Below are positions 1 to 9,483 of a stretch of 64,000 nt of DNA, piece after piece. The position numbers and the translations under genes are program-made. The DNA lies in contig JAVBQY010000018.1 of assembly GCA_031548545.1 (NCBI GenBank), positions 12,827 through 76,826 of the forward strand. Direction: 5' to 3'. The number at the start of each line of letters is the position of its first letter. The stretch's first letter is position 1. The DNA is from UBA932 sp031548545. Its GTDB lineage: Bacteria; Bacteroidota; Bacteroidia; Bacteroidales; UBA932. The notes under the pieces are model-generated. The model searched no databases, was not told the DNA's origin, and worked only from the letters and a program-made list of their open reading frames with translations.

Positions 1-216
1 TGCAGCCGCGCCCATAATACGGCGGGTCATGATACGGCCGGCCATACTCACCTGCTGGAAATTATTTTTTTCCGGACTGTATTGTTCACGGATCTCTTCC
101 GTGGTGGCATTTACCTCGAATTCTTCGGCAGGATAAGGGTTAACCTGTAAATTTTGCAGCTCCTTCAGCGATGCGCGGCGGACAGCCTCCTGTTCGCTTA
201 ATCCTAATTGTTCCAT
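1..216 (-). CDS. lysS: Lysyl-tRNA synthetase, N-terminal fragment
   Basis: The first 72 codons of a minus-strand gene whose remainder lies left of the window. The translation begins MEQLGLSEQEAVRRASLKEL and continues with NPYPAEEFEVNATTEEI, then a GRIMTRRIMG stretch. This is the usual start of class II bacterial LysS: the helical N-terminal extension leading into the OB-fold anticodon-binding domain. The enzyme charges tRNA-Lys in the cytoplasm. The ATG at 214-216 overlaps the last 13 bases of the upstream fucosyltransferase gene, so the two may be co-transcribed. The frame is open to the window edge. The catalytic domain cannot be checked here. Confidence 0.9.
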   Translation of the reverse strand, partial: MEQLGLSEQEAVRRASLKELQNLQVNPYPAEEFEVNATTEEIREQYSPEKNNFQQVSMAGRIMTRRIMGAAA

Positions 217-1268
217 GTTCTAAAATAATTTATCAGTTTTTTTTGAAGGTATTTTTTATCTTTAAAGGCAGAAAGTTCTTCCTTTGAAATCCGGAAGAGA
301 TGATTACCCTGTGCCTGTTGCGAAGCGGTTACGATTTCAAAATCGTGGTAAGTCTGTTGCTGAAATGAGGTCAAAACGGCAGCCGGCAAGACATCTTCTA
401 CCAATAGGGAGACATTGGGTCCGGAAACACCAATACGATGCCAGTGCGGCGGCAGGATTTTATCCGTAAAATCCGCCGGATGATTATGGAACCACTTGGC
501 GGGAGCCACCACTACTTTTTCGCCGGAAGGATTCAGCCAGGCGCCCCACCAGCTAAAAGAACTATTGGCTATGATATGATGCCTGCAACAATGCATCAGC
601 TGCAGGTCGCGAAAACTATTTTCACCCTTGTTCCAATCAATATAGACAGCGCCGGGGAGCGACAGGTTCTCTTTCACCCATAAGGGATCATCGGAAAAAA
701 CAAAAAACTGCGGAGCAGTGACCTTTTCCCGAATGTAAGCAATAGCCTCCCTGTAATAATCCGGGGAACAGATATCGCCGAAATACGGCCGCATGTGGGG
801 CTGGCGGTAATCACCGCGGCGCACGTGCAGGCTAACCGCATTGGTGGAACGGATGTGTTCCAGCGCCTGCCCGTTTTGTACATCGCCTTCCGTCAGCGGA
901 ATAAATTGCAGTTCCTGTAACAAATCCTCTCTTACGGCTTCCGGATAGCGATATTCCTGCCAATGGGCCTTCCACCAGATTTTTTTTCCGGAAGGATTTT
1001 CCTTGTCCGTTCGCAGGTTGATCCGGAAAATATGGCGGAACACTTCAGCGGACAGGTATAAGGGGCGCGCTTTCCAGGCCGGCAACAGCCTTTTATCGGC
1101 TGCCACTGTCCGGAAAATCCGTTTCAGTTCAAATCCGCCGTGCTTGCTGATAAACGAAGCCGTGCCGTCAAGATAGACGCCCCGCCCTTCCTTTTTCAAC
1201 AAATACCGGAAAAAAGCATACTGAAACAGCTGATTACCTAAACCGCCTTGTATATAAACAATCTTCAT
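204..1268 (-). CDS. Alpha-1,2-fucosyltransferase family protein (GT11) with extra C-terminal tail
   Basis: A 354-residue glycosyltransferase of family GT11, which moves fucose from GDP-fucose to a galactose-type acceptor. Seen directly: the N-terminal IQGGLGNQLFQYAF signature, the central SLHVRRGDY motif (nucleotide-sugar binding in this family) and SSFSWWGAWLNP near residue 240. These match alpha-1,2-fucosyltransferases of Bacteroidetes surface-glycan loci. The usual GT11 domain ends near residue 287. About 65 more residues follow, containing SFQQQTYHDFEIVTAS, which looks like the beginning of a GT2 domain (see findings). Its 3' end overlaps lysS by 13 bases, and the next gene upstream is a GT2 transferase 3 bases away, so the three form one minus-strand unit. 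The true acceptor (capsule, O-antigen or glycoprotein) cannot be told. Confidence 0.85.
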   Translation of the reverse strand: MKIVYIQGGLGNQLFQYAFFRYLLKKEGRGVYLDGTASFISKHGGFELKRIFRTVAADKRLLPAWKARPLYLSAEVFRHIFRINLRTDKENPSGKKIWWKAHWQEYRYPEAVREDLLQELQFIPLTEGDVQNGQALEHIRSTNAVSLHVRRGDYRQPHMRPYFGDICSPDYYREAIAYIREKVTAPQFFVFSDDPLWVKENLSLPGAVYIDWNKGENSFRDLQLMHCCRHHIIANSSFSWWGAWLNPSGEKVVVAPAKWFHNHPADFTDKILPPHWHRIGVSGPNVSLLVEDVLPAAVLTSFQQQTYHDFEIVTASQQAQGNHLFRISKEELSAFKDKKYLQKKLINYFRTWNN

Positions 1269-1271
1269 CCG

Positions 1272-2141
1272 CTATATAATCCTGTAATTTTTATATTCAA
1301 ACAGCCTTTTACCTGTCAGGCCTTCCACCCAATGCAGTATCCGGTGGCGAAACTTCATTACCTTGCGGGTGGGATCAGCCTCAAAAGCCCAATTCATACG
1401 GTCAATACGCGCCTGCATCACTGCCGGATGGGTACCGGTAAAATGCCGCAGGCCGTCTATCTTGGAATAATCAAAAGCCGCAGCCTGGAAGACATTACGT
1501 TCCATCCACTCGTCATCATGCCAGAGGCGGTTAAAAGACTCGGCCTTGGCCTGCTGAAATTCCGGTGGCTTTACCCAACCGTAATGATAGACGTAGGCGT
1601 CTACCGGTTTTACCCGCAACTTGCGGTCATGCTTGCGGAAACCCTGTGCATCACGGTAAGAACGTATCGTTTTATCATTGCGTACAACACGGATTTCATG
1701 ACGGTACCAGCGACGGGAGGTACCCACATAGTCATAAGAGCCATAAAAGTGCTCGTAGTTGAAAAGCAAGCCATCCACCTCCGGACGGTCTTTGTAGGCT
1801 TCCATGGCCCGGCGTATGGCCGGCAAATATTGTTCATGGACCACCTCATCGCCCTGAATATAAAAAGCCCAGTCGGAATCGGGAGAAATAGCATCAAAAG
1901 CCTTATTGGTTTCCACGGCCAGTACACGTCCGCCTTCACGCAGTCCGTCATCCCACACGGAATGTACAATCCGGATCTTATCCGAACCTATGCTCTCCAC
2001 AAGCGCCAGCGTATCATCTTCAGAGGCACCGACACACACAATTACTTCATCACAAAGCGGTAAAATGGAGGTAATCGCTTCCTTAATCGGATAGTCATAC
2101 TTTATCGCATTACGCACAAATGTAAAACCACTGACTCTCAT
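1272..2141 (-). CDS. Glycosyltransferase family 2 protein
   Basis: A 289-residue glycosyltransferase with a GT-A fold start: MRVSGFTFVRNAIKYDYP, then CDEVIVCVGASEDDTLALVE (nucleotide-binding strand) and a divergent metal-binding region around DWAFYIQGDEVVHE. The second half carries RRWYRHEIRVVRND and HYGWVKPP, typical of Bacteroidetes GT2 proteins that act on cell-surface glycans. No membrane segments are visible, so it probably works at the cytoplasmic face. It is the first gene of the minus-strand unit with the GT11 enzyme and lysS, and a TATCTTTG -7 element lies 24 bases upstream of its ATG. Donor sugar and acceptor are unknown. Confidence 0.8.
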   Translation of the reverse strand: MRVSGFTFVRNAIKYDYPIKEAITSILPLCDEVIVCVGASEDDTLALVESIGSDKIRIVHSVWDDGLREGGRVLAVETNKAFDAISPDSDWAFYIQGDEVVHEQYLPAIRRAMEAYKDRPEVDGLLFNYEHFYGSYDYVGTSRRWYRHEIRVVRNDKTIRSYRDAQGFRKHDRKLRVKPVDAYVYHYGWVKPPEFQQAKAESFNRLWHDDEWMERNVFQAAAFDYSKIDGLRHFTGTHPAVMQARIDRMNWAFEADPTRKVMKFRHRILHWVEGLTGKRLFEYKNYRII

Positions 2142-2164
2142 AAGTGTTTAAAATTTTTAATCCA

Positions 2165-2212
2165 CAAAGATAGAATTTTATGAGGGATTTTCCCGAAAAA
2201 ATGTTAACTTTG
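2165..2212. promoter_or_regulatory. Divergent promoter region between GT2 gene and recJ
   Basis: Two Bacteroidetes-type -7 elements (consensus TAnnTTTG) face away from each other. TATCTTTG on the minus strand (2165-2172) would serve the glycosyltransferase-lysS unit. TAACTTTG on the plus strand (2205-2212) would serve recJ. Neither has a clear TTG -33 box at the usual 19-21 base spacing. The plus element ends exactly on the recJ GTG codon at 2212, which affects the choice of start. Confidence 0.55.
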
Positions 2213-3960
2213 TGAAAATTTATACTTTGGCACTCGAAAAGAAATGGATAGTAAAGGAACAAGGTAATCCGATCGTTGTCCGCCACCTGGCCTCGGAACT
2301 CGGCATTGACCAAACACTGGCTAATTTGCTGGTGCAAAGAAATGTAAACACCTTTGACGAAGCCAAGAGTTTTTTTCGCCCCGAATTATTCAACCTGCAT
2401 GACCCTTTCCTGATGAAGGATATGGACAAGGCCATTGACCGTATTGACAAGGCCCTGTATGACAAGGAAAAGATCATGGTATACGGTGATTATGATGTAG
2501 ACGGCACCACGGCCGTAGCATTGGTATACACCTTCCTCAAGGAGTTGGGCGCCAACGTTTCTTTTTATATTCCGGACCGCTATGACGAAGGTTATGGTAT
2601 TTCTTACCAGGGCATCAATTATGCCAAAGAGCACGGGGTATCGTTAATGATTGCCCTGGACTGCGGCATCAAAGCTAAGGAAAAGATAGATTATGCCAAT
2701 GACCGCAGTATAGATTTTATTATCTGTGACCATCATCTGCCGGACGAAACGCTGCCTAAGGCTGTAGCCGTTCTGGACCCGAAGCGGACGGACTGTAATT
2801 ATCCGTTCAATGACCTTTCGGGCTGCGGCGTAGGCTTTAAAATGTTACAGGCTTATTTCCTGCGGCACGACATTCCGCTGGAACAGCTATACCCTTATCT
2901 GGACCTGGTTGTGGTGAGTATTGCCGCCGACCTGGTATCGATTACCGGAGAGAACCGCATACTCGCACATTACGGGTTGAAACAGCTCAACAGCGCACCG
3001 CGGAAGGGCCTGTTGTCTATGATTAAACTGGCGGGACTGGAAAAGCACCATATCGCCATTGACGACATCGTATTTAAAATCGGTCCCCGCATCAATGCCG
3101 CCGGCCGCATGGAGTCCGGTTCCGCCGCCGTAGAATTGCTGGTGGCCGAGAATGAAGAAATAGCTACAAAGATAGGCTGGACCATCAATACCCATAACAA
3201 TGACCGTAAAAGCGTAGACCGTGAAACCACACAGGAGGCGCTGGCCATGGTCACCAATGATGAACTACTGTGCAATAAAAAAAGCACCGTACTGTTCAAT
3301 CCCAACTGGCACAAAGGTGTGGTTGGGATTGTTGCTTCACGGCTGGTGGAGACCTTTTACCGCCCGTCTATCGTACTCACGCAGAGTAACGGTTTTATTA
3401 CCGGATCGGCGCGAAGTATTCCGGGCTTTGACCTGTATGAGGCCATAGAGTCCTGCTCCGACCTGCTGGAAACTTTCGGCGGGCATATGTATGCCGCCGG
3501 CCTCACCCTGCGTGAAGAAAATTTCGACAATTTTTGCCGCCGCTTCGAAACCTATGTCGCCGACCATATCACCGACGAGATACTCACGCCCCTGATTGAT
3601 ATCGACACCTACCTTGACTTCAAACAAATTACTCCGAAGTTCTTCCGCCTGCTCAAACAATTCCAACCCTTCGGCCCCGGCAACCTGTCGCCCGTATTCC
3701 TCACGGAAAAGGTCTATGACAACGGCAACGGCCGTATTGTGGGCAGCGATGCAGGACACCTCAAGCTCGAACTGATCCAGGAAGATGAGCCTTACCGTCC
3801 TATTTCCGCCATCGCCTTCAACCAGTCGGAACATTTTGACTTCATGCAAAGCGGTAACCCGGTAGACGTGTGCTATTCCGTGGCGGAAAATTACTACCGC
3901 GGCATTGCCAACATCCAATTACGTATTAAAGACATCAAGCCCCGCGAGGAAATCGTGTAA
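2212..3960 (+). CDS. recJ: Single-stranded-DNA-specific exonuclease RecJ
   Basis: A 5'-3' single-strand DNA exonuclease used in RecF-pathway recombination and mismatch repair. The DHH phosphoesterase core is intact: GDYDVDGTT at about 92-100 and CDHHLP at 172-177 supply metal-binding aspartates and histidines. The DHHA1 part carries GGHMYAAGL near residue 420, followed by the OB-type C-terminal domain. Length (582 residues from the GTG) is normal. Start choice is uncertain. The GTG at 2212 coincides with the end of a TAACTTTG promoter element. A TTG at 2227 would give MALEKKW, closer to the N-termini I recall for Bacteroides RecJ, but would leave only about 10 bases of leader. Convergent with aroK, with 8 bases between the genes. 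Confidence 0.93.
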   Translation: MKIYTLALEKKWIVKEQGNPIVVRHLASELGIDQTLANLLVQRNVNTFDEAKSFFRPELFNLHDPFLMKDMDKAIDRIDKALYDKEKIMVYGDYDVDGTTAVALVYTFLKELGANVSFYIPDRYDEGYGISYQGINYAKEHGVSLMIALDCGIKAKEKIDYANDRSIDFIICDHHLPDETLPKAVAVLDPKRTDCNYPFNDLSGCGVGFKMLQAYFLRHDIPLEQLYPYLDLVVVSIAADLVSITGENRILAHYGLKQLNSAPRKGLLSMIKLAGLEKHHIAIDDIVFKIGPRINAAGRMESGSAAVELLVAENEEIATKIGWTINTHNNDRKSVDRETTQEALAMVTNDELLCNKKSTVLFNPNWHKGVVGIVASRLVETFYRPSIVLTQSNGFITGSARSIPGFDLYEAIESCSDLLETFGGHMYAAGLTLREENFDNFCRRFETYVADHITDEILTPLIDIDTYLDFKQITPKFFRLLKQFQPFGPGNLSPVFLTEKVYDNGNGRIVGSDAGHLKLELIQEDEPYRPISAIAFNQSEHFDFMQSGNPVDVCYSVAENYYRGIANIQLRIKDIKPREEIV

Positions 3961-3968
3961 GCCCCGGC

Positions 3969-4494
3969 TCAGCGTTGGCTTAACTGTTCCATCAAATGGG
4001 CAAGAGGATTGACGGCGGTATCGATGATGATTGACGCCTGGTTATAGTATTGTTCGCGCCGGAACAAGCTTTCCTCAATATATTGCCGTAAGGCCGGTCC
4101 GGTTTTCCCCTGCAGCAACGGGCGGTGAGTGGACTTATGTCCCTCAATGCGCTGCACCAGTTGCTCCGGCAGGGCTTGTAAATAAACCGTAATGCCACAG
4201 GCATTCATCCGCTCCATATTGTCATAAAAACAAGGCAGCCCGCCGCCGCAAGCCACGACCAGCCGTTCACGGCCGAACAAAGCATGCAAAATTTCCTGTT
4301 CGTAACGGCGAAACCGCTCCTCCCCCTCTTCCTCAAAAATCGCCGCCACACTCTTAGCACAGCGTTCCGCAATCAAGGTATCGGTATCCGCAAAATCATA
4401 GCCCAGCTCCTCCGCCAGCGCCTGCCCCAAAGTCGACTTCCCGCTGCCCATAAAACCGAGCAGGAAGATGGGTGGCGAATTGGGAGTTGAAGAA

Positions 4495-4499
<5 letters not shown>
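3969..4499 (-). CDS. aroK: Shikimate kinase
   Basis: A 176-residue shikimate kinase, which phosphorylates shikimate with ATP in the chorismate pathway. The P-loop GFMGSGKST is at residues 15-23, the shikimate-binding DTDT at about 39-42, CGGGLP near residue 85, and the arginine-rich lid (HRPLLQGK) near residue 125. The N-terminus has a short extra MHSSTPNSPP segment. It directly abuts, and may partly derive from, the GTGAATA tandem repeat lying immediately upstream, so the start codon is a little uncertain. The first conserved residues begin at about residue 11. It lies between convergent recJ and the downstream end of parC on the same strand. Confidence 0.93.
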
Positions 4500-4575
<76 letters not shown>

Positions 4576-4578
<3 letters not shown>

Positions 4579-7200
4579 TAATAGTGTCATTTGCACGGCG
4601 TCATTGTCTTGCGTGGAATCAGGGGTGCCGTCCGGCTCATCATTCACCTCCGGCTCCTTTTCCAGCGGTGCTATAAATTCAATGGTATTCACATCATAGG
4701 TAGTGACCCGCTTGCCTTTGGCGCGGAAACTCTTGACACCGATAAATTCGTCCACATCCACATATTCCGGTTCCCGTTTGGCATGCTTACCCTTGAAAGT
4801 TACTTCCAGCTGCGGGAAACGGTCCGGCGAGATTTCGAGCAGGTAAGACCCCGGCGCCTCACTGATAAACAATTGCGGCTTATCATCGCTGGACTCAAAA
4901 GTAAAGCGCTTCACGTAACAGGCGCCCATTTCAGCGTCATAATAAGTAGCGGAATACACTTTCTTCGGGTCAAATTTTTCCATCAACAGCAACTGCTGCT
5001 CATACCGGTTACTCAGGTCAAAGTTCGTGGTATAGAATTGCCCCTGCTGCGTCACGGCCAATATGCGGTCGCCATTGCCGAACTCACCCAGCAACTCGCC
5101 GCGGCCGTCGGTATTGAGCCGTTGAATATCCGCATCAAACCAGATCTGTTGTCCGCCCAGGGTTGAAATGCCTTTTTCTTTCAAGACAATCTTATGGATG
5201 GCGTAGCGGGCCAGGATATTGCCCATAGAGCCGCGGCCTTTCACGGCCAGGGCACTGAAATCAAAGTCAAAAATCAGTTTCTTGAGTTTCGGTCGCGGCT
5301 TCAGGTAGATTTTCAGCACCTCGGCCTCGCCGTTGGAATTAGCCGTAAACCACATCACCTGTGAACCTTCACGCCCCTGCGACACATCATACTCCTTGTC
5401 ACGCGTAATACCCGAGACGAAGAAACGTTTCACATAAATGTCGCCATTTTTTCCGTCACGATAGACTGCATTATAGATCGTACGCTCATCATTACGCTTG
5501 AACACGGCGGCATGGATAATATCCTTGCCGAAAAAAGCCTTGTCCGACACCTTGCTGATAATATATTTCCCGCTCTTCAGGAATACGATGATATCATCGA
5601 TATCCGAACAGTCGCACAGGTACTGCGCCTCATCGTCACGCTTGAGGTCCATCCCCACAAAACCCTCATTATAATTCACGTAAAGTTTGGCATTGGCCAC
5701 CACAACATTGGTAGCCTCTATCGTCTCAAAGCTACGCAATTCCGTTTTACGCTCAAAATTTTTCCCGTACTTCTTTTTCAGCTGGCGGAAATAATTCACC
5801 GTATACTCCACCAGGTTGGCGAGGTCGTTCTCCACCTCTTCCATCTCCGATTCAATATTTCTGATGCGTTCGTCCGCAGCCTTGATATCGAATTTGGATA
5901 TCTTGCGCACCGGCTTTTCTACCAGCCACTCCACATTCTCACGGGTAATGGGGACTTTCAGTCTTTTCTCAAAAGGCTTCAAGGCCTCTTCCACCGCCGA
6001 CAGTTGTTGCTCCCAGGACTTGGCATCGCTTTCCAACTCGCGGTAAATTTTCTGTTCAAAGAATATTTTTTCAAGTGACGAATAGTGCCAGTCTTCCTGC
6101 AACTCACGGAGCCTGATTTCCAGTTCCTGCTGCAACAGGTCTTTGGTATGCTCCGCATTGTGCCGTAAGATTTCTTTCACGCCTACAAAGCGGGGCTTTT
6201 CGTGTTGGATCACACAGCAATTGGGAGATATGGATATTTCACAATCTGTGAAAGCATACAGGGCGTCAATGGTTTTATCGGGCGACACATCGTTGTGCAG
6301 GTGTACCACGATTTCCACATGCTGCGCCGTATTGTCATCGACTTTACGGATCTTGATCTTGCCCTTGTCATTGGCCTTGAGAATAGACTCTATCAGCGTG
6401 GTGGTGGTCTTTCCATAAGGAATATCCGTAATCACCAGCGTTTTCTTATCCTGTTTGGTAATGCGCGCCCGCACCTTCACGGCGCCACCCCGCAATCCGT
6501 CGTTATAACGGCTGCAATCGGCCATACCGCCGGTCGGGAAATCAGGATACAGCTCAAAGTCCTTGCCCTTAAGGTGTGCTACGGCACCATCAATCAGTTC
6601 ATTAAAATTATGCGGCAGAATTTTCGAAGCCAGGCCCACGGCAATCCCCTCCACACCCTGCGCCAACAACAGCGGGAACTTCACCGGCAGGGTCACAGGC
6701 TCCTGGTTACGGCCGTCATACGAGGCCATCCACTCCGTCGTTTTGGGATTAAAGACCACCTCCGATGCAAATTTCGACAGCCGGGCCTCAATATAACGGG
6801 GCGCCGCAGCGCCGTCTCCCGTATAGATATTGCCCCAGTTTCCCTGGCAGTCCACCAATATATCCTTCTGCCCCAGTTGCACCAGGGCATCACCTATAGA
6901 CGCGTCGCCATGCGGATGGAACTGCATGGTATGCCCGATGATATTGGCCACCTTATTGTAACGTCCGTCGTCCATCCGCTTCATCGAATGCAGGATACGG
7001 CGTTGCACGGGTTTCAGCCCGTCATCAATATGAGGTACCGCCCGCTCCAAAATTACATAGGAAGCGTAATCCAGGAACCAGTCTTTATACATCCCGGTGA
7101 GTTTATAGCGCTTCTCGCCATCACTCAGCAGTTTGGCGTACTTGCCCTGCGGCTCGCCGGCAACTTCATCGTCTTCTATGAGTTCTATATCTTCTGACAT
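4576..7200 (-). CDS. parC: DNA topoisomerase IV subunit A (GyrA/ParC family)
   Basis: An 874-residue type IIA topoisomerase A subunit that breaks and rejoins DNA to decatenate chromosomes. The breakage domain shows GLKPVQRRILHSM (61-73), FHPHGDASIGDALVQL (94-109) and the catalytic tyrosine Y136 in AAPRYIEARL. A long coiled-coil region follows at about 380-490, then a beta-pinwheel C-terminal domain and an acidic tail. No clear GyrA-box (QRRGGKG) is seen in the C-terminal domain, which favours ParC over GyrA. The parE homologue is the next gene upstream, 18 bases away, supporting a topoisomerase IV operon parE-parC. The 3' end lies in a heptamer repeat. Confidence 0.92.
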
Positions 7201-7218
7201 ACCTCTACCATTTCAAAA

Positions 7219-9090
7219 TTAAAGTTCTATAGCTTCCTCTTGCTCCTCCTCTGTCTCCAGGCCTTCTTCCACCCGCAGGTTATCAATGATGAAACCCTGG
7301 CGATCCGGCGTGTTTTTGCCCATATAAAATTCAAGCAGGTCGTGAATGGAATCTTCCTTGCTCAGGCGCACACGGTCCAGGCGTATATCTTCGCCGATGA
7401 AATAACGGAACTCGTCCGGTGAGATTTCACCCAAACCTTTGAATCGCGTAATTTCCGGATGTGCGCCCAATTTCTTAATGGCCTCGTTTTTCTCTTCCTC
7501 ACTGTAACAATAATGTGTTTCTTTCTTATTGCGCACACGGAACAGCGGGGTTTGCAGGATGGCCAGATGTCCCTGACGGACCAGATCCGGAAAGAATTGC
7601 AGGAAAAAGGTGATTAACAACAAACGGATGTGCATGCCGTCCACATCGGCATCGGTAGCGATCACTACATTGTTGTAGCGCAGGTCTTCCATATCGTTCT
7701 CTATATCCAGCGCGGCCTGCAGCAGGTTGAATTCTTCATTTTCATACACGACCTTTTTGGTCATGCCATAGGTATTGAGCGGCTTTCCGCGCAGGCTGAA
7801 CACGGCCTGCGTATTTACATCCCGGCTCTTGGTAATGGAACCGCTGGCCGAGTCCCCTTCCGTAATGAACAAGGTGGATTCCGGCGCCCGGTCATGCTTA
7901 TCTCCATAATGCACACGGCAATCCCGTAATTTTTTATTATGCAGGTTGGCTTTCTTCGCCCGCTCACGCGCCAGTTTCTGTATGCCGGAAATGGCCTTGC
8001 GCTCTTTCTCCGACTCCAGGATCTTTTTCAACAAGACCTCGGCCGTATCCGGATGTTTGTGCAGGTAATTATCCAGCTGTTCCTGCAGAAAGTCCAATAT
8101 AAAGTTACGGACGGACGGACCGTTAGGCCCCATATCTTTAGACCCCAGCTTGGTCTTGGTCTGCGATTCGAAGACCGGCTCTTCTACCTTCACACTCACA
8201 GCCGCCACTATAGAATGACGGATATCCACCGGATCAAAATCCTTCTTGAAAAAATCTTTCATCGTCTTGGCCACCGCCTCACGAAAAGCCGCCAGGTGCG
8301 TACCGCCCTGGGTGGTGTGCTGTCCGTTCACAAAAGAAGAAATAGACTCGCCATATTCCGTACCGTGGGTTATCACAACTTCGATATCTGCTCCTTTCAG
8401 GTGAATGGGCGGATAAAGCGGCTCCTCGCCCATGGTCTCATTCAGCAGGTCCAATAAACCATTTTTCGAAACATATTGGACATCATTCAACGCTATAATA
8501 AGTCCGGCATTCAGGTAGGTATAATTGCGTACCATCTGCTCCACGAACTCCATATTGAAGACATAGTTCGTAAACAACTCATCATCGGCGGTGAAGCGTA
8601 CCAGCGTTCCGTTCTTCTCGACCGTTTTCTGCTCTTCTTTGTGCTGTAAGACGCCTTTGCTGAAAGAGGCATAGAAAGACTGCCCCTCGCGGAATGACTG
8701 GACTTCAAATGCGGTAGACAAGGCATTCACCGCCTTTACCCCTACCCCATTCAAACCCACCGATTTTTTAAACACCTTATTGTCATATTTGGCCCCGGTA
8801 TTCATCTTGCTGACCACATCAATCACTTTACCAAGGGGGATACCACGGCCATAGTCGCGCACCGTCACCTCCCGTTCATTGATCGTAATCGTAACCCGCG
8901 CGCCGAAACCCATTGCATATTCGTCAATTGAGTTATCCAGCACTTCTTTTAACAGCACATAAACCCCGTCGTCGGGCTGTGACCCGTCGCCCAACTTACC
9001 AATATACATCCCCGGCCGGCGGCGTATATGTTCATTCCAATCAAGGGTTTGTATATTATCTTCCGAGTAGTTCTGCAGGGCTGCTTCCAT
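7219..9090 (-). CDS. parE: DNA topoisomerase IV subunit B
   Basis: The ATPase subunit of topoisomerase IV, 623 residues from the ATG at 9090. The GHKL ATP-binding motif KEVLDNSIDEYAMG is at about 48-61, with GRGIPLG and the QTKTKLGS segment further on. The TOPRIM domain has LFITEGDSASG and ATDADVDGMHIR. I prefer 9090 over an in-frame start at 9129 because a TTG-N20-TACCTTCG promoter on the minus strand (9119-9149) would place transcription initiation downstream of 9129, and the protein aligns from MEAALQNYSE. Co-transcribed with parC. Confidence 0.93.
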   Translation of the reverse strand: MEAALQNYSEDNIQTLDWNEHIRRRPGMYIGKLGDGSQPDDGVYVLLKEVLDNSIDEYAMGFGARVTITINEREVTVRDYGRGIPLGKVIDVVSKMNTGAKYDNKVFKKSVGLNGVGVKAVNALSTAFEVQSFREGQSFYASFSKGVLQHKEEQKTVEKNGTLVRFTADDELFTNYVFNMEFVEQMVRNYTYLNAGLIIALNDVQYVSKNGLLDLLNETMGEEPLYPPIHLKGADIEVVITHGTEYGESISSFVNGQHTTQGGTHLAAFREAVAKTMKDFFKKDFDPVDIRHSIVAAVSVKVEEPVFESQTKTKLGSKDMGPNGPSVRNFILDFLQEQLDNYLHKHPDTAEVLLKKILESEKERKAISGIQKLARERAKKANLHNKKLRDCRVHYGDKHDRAPESTLFITEGDSASGSITKSRDVNTQAVFSLRGKPLNTYGMTKKVVYENEEFNLLQAALDIENDMEDLRYNNVVIATDADVDGMHIRLLLITFFLQFFPDLVRQGHLAILQTPLFRVRNKKETHYCYSEEEKNEAIKKLGAHPEITRFKGLGEISPDEFRYFIGEDIRLDRVRLSKEDSIHDLLEFYMGKNTPDRQGFIIDNLRVEEGLETEEEQEEAIEL

Positions 9091-9118
9091 GTTCAAAAGG
9101 TCTAATTTTAACAACCTG

Positions 9119-9149
9119 CGAAGGTACAAAAAAAATACGGATTACACAA
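9119..9149 (-). promoter_or_regulatory. Promoter of parE-parC
   Basis: On the minus strand, TTG (9147-9149) is followed by exactly 20 bases and then TACCTTCG (9119-9126). This is the Bacteroidetes -33/-7 arrangement with TTCG in place of the usual TTTG. It puts the transcript start about 23-25 bases ahead of the ATG at 9090. The same TACCTTCG with the same spacing precedes gpsA. Confidence 0.65.
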
Positions 9150-9176
9150 TCGGCCATCCTGGGGTCAAACAACACC

Positions 9177-9479
9177 CTATACACCAACCTTTTTCTTTGC
9201 AAGAATCTTAGAGCCAATTAATTGACCAACTACGGCACAGCCTATAAAAAGCGGAATAAATATTTTCGGCGTCTCTAACCATATCCGCAAAGGAATGATC
9301 AAAGGAATAGAGGCGTGAATCATAATCCACCACATCAGGGACATTTTTTTATAGTTTTCACGGTACTTACCCAAAATGGTATTTACAATCAGCGAAATCA
9401 CCGATACCACTGCTACTTTACAATAAAGAGATGCCAGAGCGCCCTCCAATAGCAAGAAAAAACAAATAAGAACAGCCAT
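9177..9479 (-). CDS. Small integral membrane protein, unknown
   Basis: A 100-residue protein that I do not recognise. It has three likely membrane segments: residues about 1-15 plus 20-35 (close together), 49-67 and 70-90. A basic loop around GKYRENYKK lies between them, and the tail is lysine-rich (KILAKKKVGV). It is the last gene of the minus-strand operon that starts at about 16.9 kb and lies 4 bases after the histidine kinase gene. That position suggests a role in sensing or in the transport task of the operon, but no function can be assigned. Confidence 0.65.
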   Translation of the reverse strand: MAVLICFFLLLEGALASLYCKVAVVSVISLIVNTILGKYRENYKKMSLMWWIMIHASIPLIIPLRIWLETPKIFIPLFIGCAVVGQLIGSKILAKKKVGV

Positions 9480-9483
9480 AAAA

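Noticed and set aside
1248..2063. 271-residue plus-strand open frame opposite the GT2 gene
   Set aside because: Antisense shadow of a clear glycosyltransferase; no domain or promoter of its own.
6202..7197. 331-residue plus-strand open frame opposite parC
   Set aside because: It lies wholly antisense to the conserved breakage domain of parC, has no recognisable motif and the histidine/arginine-rich composition typical of an antisense shadow.
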